Of a stretch of DNA of 64,000 nucleotides, positions 53,061 to 62,057 are shown piece by piece (position 1 is the stretch's first letter; every line of letters starts with the position of its first letter). A program made the translations under genes and the position numbers. The notes under the pieces were generated by a model. The model made no database searches, was not told where the DNA came from, and was given only the letters and a program-made list of their open reading frames with translations. Source of the stretch: Streptomyces asoensis (GTDB lineage: Bacteria; Actinomycetota; Actinomycetes; Streptomycetales; Streptomycetaceae); NCBI RefSeq assembly GCF_016860545.1, contig NZ_BNEB01000006.1, positions 1 through 64,000 on the forward strand, written 5' to 3'.

Positions 53061-53246
53061 ATGCACCCCTGAGAGAAACGCATTTCCCATTGTGGGCGCA
53101 TAGTGTTCTTTGAGCTGATTTATTCCATTTTATGTTGTTTTTCGGCTTTTCTGGCCAGGCGGACAACTTGCCTGGATTTCCGCCTTGCCAGGCGTGCGGC
53201 ATTCACTCATACTTCCCGTGCCGTTTACGGGGAGCCTGGAGGTGCA

Positions 53247-53447
53247 GTGGTTCGTCCGGGAGATCACTGGAAGAAAAGCTCTTACAGTGAAAGTGGCGCC
53301 TGCGTGGAGGTCGCTTTCCGTGATGCTTTGCTGATTCGTGATTCAAAGCATCCTCCGCAGCCTGGTATTCGATTCACGGCTGCGGCATGGTGCAGTTTCG
53401 TCGGGGCGGTCCAGGCGGGTTTCTCCTCTCCGTCGTCGGATCTCTAG
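53247..53447 (+). CDS. DUF397 family protein
   Basis: This encodes 66 residues from GTG 53247 with GGAGG at 53238-53242; the frame is open further upstream in an A/T-rich stretch with no ribosome site. The family signature 'WKKSSYSESGACVEVAF' is followed by 'LLIRDSKHPPQPGIRFTAAA' and 'WCSFVGAVQAG'. DUF397 proteins pair with XRE/DUF5753 regulators (Scr1/Scr2-like), controlling development or acting as a toxin-antitoxin-like pair. Here the partner is convergent, overlapping by four bases at the stop codons. Confidence 0.85.
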   Translation: MVRPGDHWKKSSYSESGACVEVAFRDALLIRDSKHPPQPGIRFTAAAWCSFVGAVQAGFSSPSSDL

Positions 53448-54328
53448 GAAGCTGCGGCCTCGGCGGAGCCGAACAACACCTCGCGAGTGATCGGCTTCGC
53501 CCTGGTCTTCTCAACGTCCCAGAAAGCGTCCAGGTAGTCGGCAGGCTCTTTCCGGTTGCCCGAGACAGCAGCCCGCTCATTCAGTAGAGCCTCACCGCCG
53601 GGCCCTTCGAGATAGGCGACCAGGTCGTCATTTTCCGTCGCGAACTCGAAAATCTGGTACGGGGTACGGAACAGCGGATAGACACCCTCCGCGAACGGAA
53701 CATAGAGCACGGTGACGTTGGGCTGCTCATTCACCCTGAGCAAGGTCTCGTACTGCTGGCGCATGACCGCATCGCTTCCCACCACGCGCCGCAGCACCGA
53801 CTCATCGAGGATGAAGAAGAACTCCGCCTCGTTGACCGCCAGCGCTTTCTGCCTCTGCATGCGCAGCTCCACCCGTAGCTCTAGCTGGCGCGTGGCGGCA
53901 TCGTCCAGCTCGTCCTGCAAAGCGCGCAGGAGCGCCCGGGCGTACTCCTCCGTCTGGAGCAGACCGGGCATCACGTTGCGCTCGTAGTTGCGCACGATGG
54001 AGGCTGATTCCTCATAGGCGATGTACGCCTCGAGCTCGGGGCTCATCACCTCTTTGTAGGGCGCGTACCAGGACGGCTGGCGGGCTTTGCGCGCCAGTTC
54101 GATGAGGTCGCTTCCGTCCGAGGCCTCGATGCCGTAGCGGGATACCAGCGCCATCGCGTCGGTGACGCTCACCCCGATCTTCCCGTTCTCGATCCGGATG
54201 ACCTTTGAAGGGGACCAGCCGAACGCGTCAGCGACCTGCTGCTGCGTCAGCCCCGCAGCCTCACGCCCCTTCTTCAGGCGGTCACGCAACCGCTGTCGCA
54301 GGAACATCGGGTTTTCAGACACGCTCAC
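53444..54328 (-). CDS. XRE regulator with DUF5753 domain (Scr1-like)
   Basis: This encodes 294 residues from GTG 54328 with AAAGGGA upstream; an ATG ten codons earlier has no ribosome site. The N-terminal helix-turn-helix covers residues ~8-60 ('GREAAGLTQQQVADAFGWSP', 'SKVIRIENGKIGVSVTDAMA'). The DUF5753 domain follows: 'YEESASIVRNYERNVMPGLL', 'QTEEYARALL', and further on 'FFFILDESVLRRVVG' and 'VTVLYVPFAEGVYPLF'. Family members partner with DUF397 proteins, normally encoded next in the same operon; here the DUF397 gene faces it. Confidence 0.88.
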   Translation of the reverse strand: MSVSENPMFLRQRLRDRLKKGREAAGLTQQQVADAFGWSPSKVIRIENGKIGVSVTDAMALVSRYGIEASDGSDLIELARKARQPSWYAPYKEVMSPELEAYIAYEESASIVRNYERNVMPGLLQTEEYARALLRALQDELDDAATRQLELRVELRMQRQKALAVNEAEFFFILDESVLRRVVGSDAVMRQQYETLLRVNEQPNVTVLYVPFAEGVYPLFRTPYQIFEFATENDDLVAYLEGPGGEALLNERAAVSGNRKEPADYLDAFWDVEKTRAKPITREVLFGSAEAAAS

Positions 54329-55237
54329 AGCATCCCTTTCCGGTCCAGACACCGACATAGCCGCAGCACAGCACCAGGCTGTGACCGCGGCTGCGCGTCA
54401 GGTTACCGGGACGCCACGCAATCTGCCTCCCAGCCGAGCCGACCATGCCATCTGGATGCGCGGCAGATTGAAGCCGAGCAGCATACATACCGCCACAACC
54501 CGCTGTGGCGGATTCCCATGGAGCAGTGTGCTGACTGCCGGAGAGCACTATGACCTTCAACCATAAGTCGAGTTGCTATGTAGCAGAATTCTCCATGACA
54601 GCCAGCATCCCGGCAAGAGGCAACCCGGCATGCCACACCCAGGTGCTGCCCCGGCATCCTCTCTGGCGTCGGCAAGCACCACCCGCCACATCACCACGCT
54701 CGACCTTGGGTGGGCTACGGAGCGAGCCATCGCGATGCCTACCGCCTGCAGCAGCCGGACGCGGCGGCTGTCATGCAGTCCCCGCATTGATCGCTCCGGA
54801 TCGGCCCACGTCCGGCGGCGGGTAACGCAAGTCGCAGCGGCGCGGGCCGGCGAAACACACAACGGCACCTCGCGCGAGTGGTCGGGGGCGGCCAGCGACG
54901 CCTGCGATCTCGCTGATGCCGATGTCGTCATCGGCAAGCGCTCCCTTCGGCCACACAGCCCTCATAGGTGTCGGCTCCCGCGCGAACTCCCGGCTACCAA
55001 TGCTCGACGGCATCAACAGATGGAGTCGACAGCGAAGTGAGCGATGCCGCAGCAACCCTCAGCGCCAGAAGCGACCACCGACCCCCCGGCTCGCTTCCCA
55101 GTCCGCCCTATGCCTTCGAGGCGCGCGGCCGCGCGTTTGTGCTGTGGCGTTTCTGCTGATGAATTACTGCACCCGCCCGGGTGACAGGGCCTTCCACGCC
55201 CTCCCTGCTCCCGGGGGTGAGCCGCTACAACCCAGCT
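54329..55237. other. gene-free stretch of about 900 bp
   Basis: This includes the promoter region of the XRE gene and the upstream region of the nuclease gene. Frames are short and Arg/Ser/Pro-rich. No RNA gene or strong hairpin is recognised. Confidence 0.5.
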
Positions 55238-55942
55238 GTGATCAAGAAACTGCCTCGGCTTGCCCTCGTGCTCGCCCTCTCAGCGTTGGCCGCTGCGACC
55301 CCAGCCTCCGCTGCCCCGCTTTCACTTCCAGCCGGCTCGGCCACTCTGGCCCCGCCCGCGGCCGCTCAGGAGGTGCCGCTGTTCCAGGCCCTGGAGTGGA
55401 TCGGCGAGGCCGCCGAGAGCCGGGACGGCTACAGCCGGGATCTGTTCAAGCACTGGAACAAGGGTCTCAACCCGACTGACGGGTGCGACACCCGCAAAGA
55501 GGTCATCCTGTCGGAGGCCAAACTCGCTCCGGAAGCCGGGGCGCGATGCGCGCTGTCAGGCGGGCGCTGGTTCTCCGAGTACGACCAAGTATGGGTGACC
55601 GCGGCATCCTCGCTCGACGTCGACCACATGGTTCCGCTCGCCGAAGCCTGGGACTCCGGCGCCTCCGCTTGGACGGCAGCCCGACGCGAGGCCTACGCGA
55701 ACGACCAGGGAGCACCGACCTCGCTGATCGCGGTCTCGGGCAGCTCCAACCGCTCCAAGAGCGACAAAGACCCCGCCGACTGGCTCCCCGTAGAAGCCTT
55801 CCGCTGCGAGTACGCCAGCGCTTGGGTGGCCACCAAACTGCGCTGGCAGCTGCCCGCTGATCCGGCCGAACGTGACGCCCTGACCCGCCTCGCGGAAACC
55901 TGCCCGGATACCACCGTCACCTACGAACAAGTCCCCCTATAA
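55238..55942 (+). CDS. secreted HNH-type nuclease (DUF1524-like)
   Basis: This encodes 234 residues from GTG 55238 (GTG 55217 is an alternative). A signal peptide ('LPRLALVLALSALAAATPAS') precedes a domain with 'LFKHWNKGLNPTDGCDTRKE', 'SSLDVDHMVPLAEAWDSGAS' and 'TSLIAVSGSSNRSKSDKDPA', ending 'DWLP'. The DHMVPL and the later Asn/Lys/Asp residues match the GmrSD/DUF1524 HNH site, where His is the base and a metal is bound. Two or more cysteines suggest disulfides outside the cell. Such proteins are common extracellular nucleases in Streptomyces. Confidence 0.85.
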   Translation: MIKKLPRLALVLALSALAAATPASAAPLSLPAGSATLAPPAAAQEVPLFQALEWIGEAAESRDGYSRDLFKHWNKGLNPTDGCDTRKEVILSEAKLAPEAGARCALSGGRWFSEYDQVWVTAASSLDVDHMVPLAEAWDSGASAWTAARREAYANDQGAPTSLIAVSGSSNRSKSDKDPADWLPVEAFRCEYASAWVATKLRWQLPADPAERDALTRLAETCPDTTVTYEQVPL

Positions 55943-56834
55943 CCCAGGGGAACGAGCGGCGCAGCGTAGACAGGCCACCGGCGGCCTCACCGGTGAATGG
56001 CCGGCATATCCCCAGGTGTAGGTGGGCGATGGCTGCCACGGTAGCGGTGACACTTCTTGGTGTGACCTTTCGGCTCACCTGTCGTTGGGCACCACAACGC
56101 GGACCTCCCCTGGACGCGTGCTGCAGATGAGGGGCCCGAAGCCTGCCCGGCCCGGGCCCTTCAGATCTCCGCGTCTGTCGGGCTCTCTCCTCTGCGCGCG
56201 GTGTACGCCGCGGGCTTTCCTCCTCGATGCGCCGGCCCCCAGGGCGAGATCTCCCCTTCTGGGCTACGTCCCCAGCGCGCCGACAGCTTTCCCGCCATCG
56301 TCAAGGCCGTCGCCAGCGGTGCTTTCGCCCCGCACTGCACCAGCCCCTCGGCTTCAGCCTCGACGGGTTCCTCGACAAAGCCGAAGCACTCACAGTGGCG
56401 CAGGGAGTGACACCGCGGCGCTGGTTCGCCACATGAACCGCCTCCTCTGTCCAGTGGGGCCGCCCCTGAAGCCGCTGATACGGGTGGTCGGCATCAGATT
56501 GCCACCGCGCTGCCGGTTCTGCGGACGATCGCGAGACATTTCGAGGCCCCGCTGGTACCGCCAGGGAGCGCTCACCTTCCCGGGAATGTGAAACGCTATC
56601 GGCGGTTGGGCTGCGGTTTACCGCCGCTCGGCGGGAGGGCCGGCGTCGGCCATGAAGCCGGGTCCGGCCGGGCATTGCAGCCTTCGTTGCCGTAGCGGCA
56701 GAGGCGGGAAGCCGGCCTGGGGTCATCTCCGCAAAACGAAGCGGCGCACGAGCCCGTCATCGGGTCGCGCGCCGCCGTCATGTCACGCCAGGAGCGCTCA
56801 CGCTCTGGCTGGCCCCCAGTTTGGGGCTGGTGGA
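55943..56834. other. stretch without intact genes (contains TetR-like relic)
   Basis: About 890 bp holds no intact gene. The part at 56200-56436 is described as a relic. The stretch 56600-56720 is rich in short inverted repeats and may include the terminator of the LTD gene on the minus strand. Confidence 0.5.
56200..56436 (+). pseudogene. possible TetR-family C-terminal relic
   Basis: One frame reads 'ADSFPAIVKAVASGAF' and, after a frame change, the next reads 'PALHQPLGFSLDGFLDKAEA', then 'LTVAQGVTPRRW'. The order (FPAI...A..G.F, then F...LD.FLD..EAL) resembles the ligand-domain end of TetR regulators. No DNA-binding domain is present. Assignment is tentative. Confidence 0.4.
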
Positions 56835-57323
56835 TCAGCGACGGAAGTCGCCGTGGTGCCCGCCGCGACGGTGGCCCCAGGACTCGTCGTCGATGAAACG
56901 GCCCCGGTCGTTGCGCAGGGTGGCGGTGTCGCGGTCGTTGTTCCACACGTAGGCGCGGCGGTCCTGGTAGAGGTCGGTGCGGGTGTCACGGCCGACGCCG
57001 GTGTGGATGCGGACGGTGGCACGGCCGGCCAGGCGGTAGTCGCCGAAGGTGTAGGTCTTGCCGGACTCGTCCTCGAGGGTCCAGCCGTCGAGGTTGACCG
57101 CGTTGCGGGTGGTGTTGGTCAGCTCCACCCACTCCTTGTTGAGGGAGCGGTTGGAGCGGTCGTCGCGTCCCGGGGAGTCGTACTGGACGGCCGAGATCTC
57201 CACCTTCGCCCGGGCCGGGCGGGCGTGGTCGGCCGCGGTCGCGGGCAGCGCCGCTACGGAGACGAGGGCGCCGGCGGCAAGTGCGGCGGCGGCCAGGCGG
57301 CGGGCGGTGACAGAAGACGTCAA
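56835..57323 (-). CDS. secreted lamin-tail-domain protein (second paralogue)
   Basis: This encodes 162 residues from TTG 57323 preceded by GGGGA. The signal peptide 'RLAAAALAAGALVSVAALPA' is followed by 'VEISAVQYDSPGRDDRSNRS' and 'NKEWVELTNTTRNAVNLDGW', nearly identical to the protein at 44153-44770. It lacks the expanded His-rich repeats and ends with a single 'ESWGHRRGGHHGDFRR'. Both copies keep similar promoter regions and the same unusual start codon, indicating a duplication of gene and upstream DNA. Confidence 0.82.
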   Translation of the reverse strand: MTSSVTARRLAAAALAAGALVSVAALPATAADHARPARAKVEISAVQYDSPGRDDRSNRSLNKEWVELTNTTRNAVNLDGWTLEDESGKTYTFGDYRLAGRATVRIHTGVGRDTRTDLYQDRRAYVWNNDRDTATLRNDRGRFIDDESWGHRRGGHHGDFRR

Positions 57324-57926
57324 GGAGTCCCCCTGATAGAGCAGGCACCACTCCCCCGTATGCCGTCATGGCTGCGGAACGGGGGCGGTGCGGTGTGCGG
57401 AGGGCGGCCGGGCCGGCCGCGCACCCACACTCTGACTGCCGCGCCCGAGGATTGGGAGGGAAAAATAGTCTGTGTTACTTGTTGTCCATATTTCTGTGAC
57501 TCATGAATGTATCGTTCATTTATGCCGTTGATGCACGGAGTTGACGCCTTGTCGGAGTCTGCGTGCTTGCCACTGCTGGCCGAGGGCCCCTCCCCGTCCC
57601 CGCCACCGCGCTGCGGGCCAGGCCGGCCGTCACCCGAAAGTGAGTAACACCGCGGAGTCGATCAGCGCTGAGCTGGTGTGGTCCGGCCAGGCAAGTCCAC
57701 CGGATCCAAGACCGGGCTCATGCCGTCCGCTCGGGGGAATCAACCGATCTCCCCGTTCTGCAGTTGGGTGGAAGCAGGGTCAGCTCTGTGGTCGGGGCAT
57801 GGCCTTGGCCTGGCTCTGTTCACGAGAACCGACAGCGAATGTTCGCCAGTCTCGGCAGCACGGAATGGTCCGGAATCTTCGAAGGATGGTGGCCTGATGA
57901 CACCTGTCAGACCTCGGGCCTAAGGT
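57324..57926. other. gene-free stretch between divergent genes
   Basis: This holds the upstream region of the LTD gene (an A/T-rich patch at 57460-57530) and a copy of the TCACCCGAAAGTGA dyad near 57631. No gene is seen. Confidence 0.5.
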
Positions 57927-58994
57927 GTGCCGGTGATCTTCAGAAGGAAGCAGAAGGCCGCGGACCTGGCCGCCGTCATATCAGAGCTGGAGCAGGCCGT
58001 GGCCGCTCGCGACGGTGGCCGCACCGAGCGTGCGTTCAAAGCGGCGATGAGTGGCCTGCAGTCGGCAACGGGCACCGAATGCGTGCCGGTGGGACCCCGG
58101 TTGGCCGCGCTACTGCCTGCCTTCCCGCCCACCGGTCCGCGCCCGATGCTGGCGATGATGGCCGGCTTCTGTGTGGAACGCGGTGCCGATCCGGCGGCGT
58201 GTGCGGAGCCGGTCCTCGACGGCACCCATCGGGACCTGCTAGATGCCCTGGAGTTCGCCCGCCGCTGGGCCGACGCCGGCGGTGCCGAGGACGAACTGCC
58301 AGAGGCCGACGAGAAGATCATCGACGACGCGCTGCTGGCCCGGCTGGGTGGCGAGGCGCACGAGGCGTTGCGGCTGGCACTGGCCTGGTGCTCGGTCGAG
58401 GAGTGGCAGCCCCCCGCGCTGGCCGTGCTGTGCCGCAGCACCGAGGTGCGCCGACGGCACGCATCCGCGCTCCTCCCCGCCTGCCGCGACCTGGCGGCCC
58501 TGGAGCGGCACGACCTCAAGTGCCTGGCCTACGCGCTGGCGATCCTGGACGACGAGCCCCTGGTGGTGTTGCACCGGCCCACCGGGACCGGGTTCGAGGT
58601 GCGCATCGGAGGCATCGGGGACAACTTTCAGTTGCACACGTTGCTCGCCCACCTGCTCGTCGGTGGCGGCCACGTGCCCGGCACCGCACCGTCGGCGGAG
58701 AGCGTCCGCCTGGCCACGGACCCCGAGCCCGCTCAAGGGCGCACCGGGGCCGTCGCGACCGGAGCCTTCGAACTCCTTGCCCCGGACGGGGAGCGGATCT
58801 GGAACGAGGGACTGCCCGACGACATCCCCGTTGTGGAGGGACGCCGCCTGCTCGTGCTGGACGAGCCGATGTATGCGCGCAGTTGGAACGCCGACCGGTT
58901 TTTCCCGATGCTCCCAGGGACAGCCGAGCTGACGCGTGTGCTGTCCGCCGACGAGGTCCAGACCTGGTTCACCTACACCTGCTGGACGTCCTGA
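57927..58994 (+). CDS. hypothetical protein
   Basis: This encodes 355 residues from GTG 57927 with AAGG just before it. The sequence is a mostly helical Ala/Leu-rich N-terminal part ('LAAVISELEQAVAARDGGRT', 'LARLGGEAHEALRLALAWCS') followed by a mixed C-terminal part ('LVVLHRPTGTGFEVRIGGIG', 'LLVLDEPMYARSWNADRFFP'). No signal peptide, membrane helix or known catalytic motif is seen. GC bias supports coding. It converges with the next gene, 44 bases away. Not recognised. Confidence 0.65.
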   Translation: MPVIFRRKQKAADLAAVISELEQAVAARDGGRTERAFKAAMSGLQSATGTECVPVGPRLAALLPAFPPTGPRPMLAMMAGFCVERGADPAACAEPVLDGTHRDLLDALEFARRWADAGGAEDELPEADEKIIDDALLARLGGEAHEALRLALAWCSVEEWQPPALAVLCRSTEVRRRHASALLPACRDLAALERHDLKCLAYALAILDDEPLVVLHRPTGTGFEVRIGGIGDNFQLHTLLAHLLVGGGHVPGTAPSAESVRLATDPEPAQGRTGAVATGAFELLAPDGERIWNEGLPDDIPVVEGRRLLVLDEPMYARSWNADRFFPMLPGTAELTRVLSADEVQTWFTYTCWTS

Positions 58995-59038
58995 CCCGCT
59001 CACCCGGCGCCACCGATCGGCGTCGGCTGCTGCCGCAG

Positions 59039-59614
59039 TCAGAAGTCGGATTCGGGCCTGGCTTCTATCGGACAAGAAGCGCGCCAGGGTGCTGTCGAAA
59101 TTGCTGAGCATCTGCTGTCGATTTTCGTGAGCGGAACCAGCTTGGCCAGTTGTCTGCCGACGTCGATGAGGACCTCGTTGCGTTCGATGGCCCCGTATGT
59201 CTGCTGCCGTCCGGTCACCGGTTCGTGGACACGAACCTCGCTGTGCGGGCCGGAGCACATCAGGGCACGGGCGATGTGCGGCAGGTCCAGGCTGAGGGCG
59301 TCGCATTCGCGGTCCCGGATGAGCTGGAGCAGATCTGTGGTGACCGCCTCCCAGTTGCCGACCTTCGGCCAAAGGCGCCCTTCGTCCAGTTCGTGGGTGA
59401 GCGTGGCGAGCGGCACAATCTCGCCTGGTCGGCGGCCGCGGGTGAGGCGGTCGTAGATGCGGGCGCCGTCGGGTTGCCGGACACGTGGGTGCAGCAGGCA
59501 GGCTGCGGCGACGAGCGAGGTGTTGATCTCCTGGCCGACGGCTGGATGGTAGGCCTCGTGGGCGAAGAGCAGGTACACCTCGCTGATGGGCTGCTCGAAG
59601 CCGTCCTGGGGCAT
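59039..59614 (-). CDS. hypothetical protein
   Basis: This encodes 191 residues from ATG 59614, with AAGGAGGAAG upstream; longer versions of the frame lack a ribosome site. It contains 'EVYLLFAHEAYHPAVGQEIN', 'LATLTHELDEGRLWPKVGNW' and 'LLQLIRDRECDALSLDLPHI', a mixed alpha/beta pattern without a known motif. The last ~30 residues are unusual and may run past the natural end. It lies before the plasmid-type genes; function unknown. Confidence 0.6.
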   Translation of the reverse strand: MPQDGFEQPISEVYLLFAHEAYHPAVGQEINTSLVAAACLLHPRVRQPDGARIYDRLTRGRRPGEIVPLATLTHELDEGRLWPKVGNWEAVTTDLLQLIRDRECDALSLDLPHIARALMCSGPHSEVRVHEPVTGRQQTYGAIERNEVLIDVGRQLAKLVPLTKIDSRCSAISTAPWRASCPIEARPESDF

Positions 59615-59903
59615 GTCAGCTTCCTCCTTCAGGGGCAAGGCGGGGGCTCGGTTGTGGGCTTGAGGGTCGGCGGGCCTGAATGGCTGTCCCCGGCCGAGCA
59701 GTTCGTGCTGGGCCGCGGCTGCGTCGTGTTGCGGGATTGTGTGGCAGGCCTGAAAGGCGAGTTGGGGTGCCATGCGCTCGCGCGCGATGAGCGAGTTCTC
59801 GGATCGGGGGCGGGCCTGTGGCCGGTCGCGCACGGCATGCGAGCGTGTCCCCCTGTGAGCGCTCGCGGCTGGTGGGCAACGTCTGCCGCCGGTGCGGGGG
59901 CCG

Positions 59904-61454
59904 TCACAGGGTGCCTTCCTCCAGCAGCCGTCTCGATGCGGTGGCGCAGGTGGTGCAGCGGCCAGCGCTCCCGGGACGGGCCCGCCGGGGCGTCGGGCCC
60001 GGGCAAGTTCGGCACAGGGGCCAGCCCAGGCAGGCCGGGCAGAGGTCTTCTCCGGGTGCGTTTGAGGGAACGCCGCAGCCGGCGCATTCGGCGAGCGGCC
60101 GGTGGGTCAGGGCCTCGGTCACCGTGCGTGTGGCAGACGCCGCGGGCTGCTCGGCTGGCTGCCACTGCCGCGGTTCGGCTTTGCTGATGTCGCCATGGTG
60201 GTGACGGCTCTCCAGCATGGCGGGCGGTGGGTAGGCCTGAGCCGCCCGCAGGCGGGCGGCAATGATCGCACCGACGGTGGTGCGCACCGGCTGCGGCAGG
60301 GGCCGGTAGGTGATGAGATGCCACAGCTGCTCGCGGCTCCAGCCTGCCTCCAGCATCACCGTGGCCATGCGGCCCTGATCGATCAGGGCTTTCCCGGTCA
60401 GCAGGAGTGCGGGATGGGTTGCTGCGATCTCAAGCAGCAGCTGGATCCCGGGATGCATCTCATCGGCCGGGAGCGCGGCTGGTGCGTCCGGCCGTTGAGA
60501 TGCTCGGGGGGTTCGCGTGGCGTCGGTGTGGTCGCACGGAGGGAGGGCTCTGGTCTTCTGCTTGGTGGTGTTCTTTCGGTTGGTGTTCTTGGTGGGGCGG
60601 TCAACCGGCGTCGGGTTGTCCACCGGTGGGTAATCCGACACCGGTTGTGACCTGCTGTGTTGCAGGCTGGGCAGGTCGGTGATGAAGTACGCGGCCGCGC
60701 CGAGGGTGCCGTCGGGGTTGCGCTGGCGTTCCCGGAGCAGGAAGCCGTGTTTTTCCAGTTCCCTCAGGCCGCTCGTGATGGCTGCCTCACCGTCGCGGCT
60801 GCAGCGCGCCAGATGGGTGACGCTCATCCGCCAGCCGTCGCGGTGTGTGCTGATGAACCCGAAGATTCCTTTCGCCTTGAAGGAAAGCCTCGGGTCGCGG
60901 AACAGGGCGTTGGCGATCTGGGTGAACCGGTCCGCCGCCATCACGCCGCGGCGGAGCCCCGCCTCGAAGCAGGAAGGCGCCCCACCCGCTCGTGCGGCGG
61001 TGGGCACCGGCCTGGTCGGCGCGGCGTAGCCGGTGCCGGCGGGGGCGGGGCGGTCCGTGATCGAGTACACGCTCTCGCCGAGCGTCCCGTCGTCATGCCT
61101 GAACTGTTGGCGAAGGAAGTAGCCGTGCTGTTGCAGTTGGTTCAGGCCGTCGCGTACGGCGTCACGTCCGTCGGGTCCGGCGCGCACGAGGCCGGCGACC
61201 GTCACGTGCCAGCCGGCGCGGTGGGTGCTGATGCAGCCGAAAATCCCTTTCGCCTTGAAAGACAGCTCCGGGTCGCGGAACAGGCTGTTGGCGATCTGGG
61301 TGAACTGGCCCGCTGCCATCACCCCACGGCGGATCCCCGCCCCGAGGCGGCTCATCGTCCCTGGCTCGGGCTCCGTGGGCGCGCGGCTGACGTCGCGCAG
61401 CGCGGGCGCGTGGCGGCCGGTGCCGCTGTGGGAGGTGACGTGAGCGAGGTCCAT
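59904..61454 (-). CDS. helix-turn-helix protein with duplicated winged-helix domain (plasmid type)
   Basis: This encodes up to 516 residues (ATG 61454; ATG 61355 is possible). The same domain occurs twice: 'RRGVMAAGQFTQIANSLFRD' with 'LSFKAKGIFGCISTHRAGWH' around residues 43-80, and 'RRGVMAADRFTQIANALFRD' with 'LSFKAKGIFGFISTHRDGWR' around residues 168-205. Each is followed by a helix and 'GTLGESVYSITD' or 'GTLGAAAYFITD'. This resembles winged-helix domains of replication-initiator-like proteins on actinobacterial integrative plasmids. The C-terminus has 'CAGCGVPSNAPGEDLCPACL' and further CxxC pairs, a zinc ribbon. It is divergent from the conjugation operon and may control it or replication. 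Confidence 0.75.
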   Translation of the reverse strand: MDLAHVTSHSGTGRHAPALRDVSRAPTEPEPGTMSRLGAGIRRGVMAAGQFTQIANSLFRDPELSFKAKGIFGCISTHRAGWHVTVAGLVRAGPDGRDAVRDGLNQLQQHGYFLRQQFRHDDGTLGESVYSITDRPAPAGTGYAAPTRPVPTAARAGGAPSCFEAGLRRGVMAADRFTQIANALFRDPRLSFKAKGIFGFISTHRDGWRMSVTHLARCSRDGEAAITSGLRELEKHGFLLRERQRNPDGTLGAAAYFITDLPSLQHSRSQPVSDYPPVDNPTPVDRPTKNTNRKNTTKQKTRALPPCDHTDATRTPRASQRPDAPAALPADEMHPGIQLLLEIAATHPALLLTGKALIDQGRMATVMLEAGWSREQLWHLITYRPLPQPVRTTVGAIIAARLRAAQAYPPPAMLESRHHHGDISKAEPRQWQPAEQPAASATRTVTEALTHRPLAECAGCGVPSNAPGEDLCPACLGWPLCRTCPGPTPRRARPGSAGRCTTCATASRRLLEEGTL

Positions 61455-62057
61455 GCCGTCAGCTCACCCGGCGCCCCCGACCGGGCTGACGGCCACAGCA
61501 CCCGACCACCGGTCACGATCGGGCAACGTGCGCAGGGTGCTGGCGTGGTCGGGCTCATGGTCGGGCTGACCACGGCTCCCTCCCGCGGCCGCTCGCAGGG
61601 TGCGCCCTCGCGGTGCTGAACGGCACGGTCGCCCTGTGCGCAGTCGGCTCCGATGCGCTTGCCGGGTGCTGCGCATGCGGCCGGCTGTGCACAGCCTTTC
61701 GGGCGCTGTCGAGGGTGCTTTGCGCACGTGGCAACCTCGTGCGCGCCGGGCCTTGGACAGCCTCCGTACGGGAGCGGCGCGGCAGCGGGCCTTCGGCGGC
61801 CTCCTCCTCTGCATCCCGGGGCCCGCCCTGGGCTGTTTTCGTCTCTCCACTTTTGTGCCAGCGGTGAAGGGCTCAGGCAGGCGGAAGTCGCGCCCGGGGG
61901 CCATGGTCGGGGCTGTGGTCGGGGCGACCATGGCCTCGACCACAGGCGTTGTGGCCGCATCGTGACCGCGGTCGGGGGCGCACGGTCGATGGTCAGGTCA
62001 GGGTCGGCGGGTTTCCTCAAGGTCAGCAAGTACACGTTCTGACCTGGGAGTTTGGCC
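61455..62057. other. gene-free intergenic region before the conjugation operon
   Basis: About 600 bp lies between the divergent winged-helix gene and the conjugation genes. It contains several copies of GGTCG/CGACC-type words, such as ATGGTCGGG and GTGGTCGGG near 61555-61575 and 61905-61925, and partly complementary GACCATGG and GACCACAG. It could hold operators or a transfer origin. No coding sequence is evident. Confidence 0.45.
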
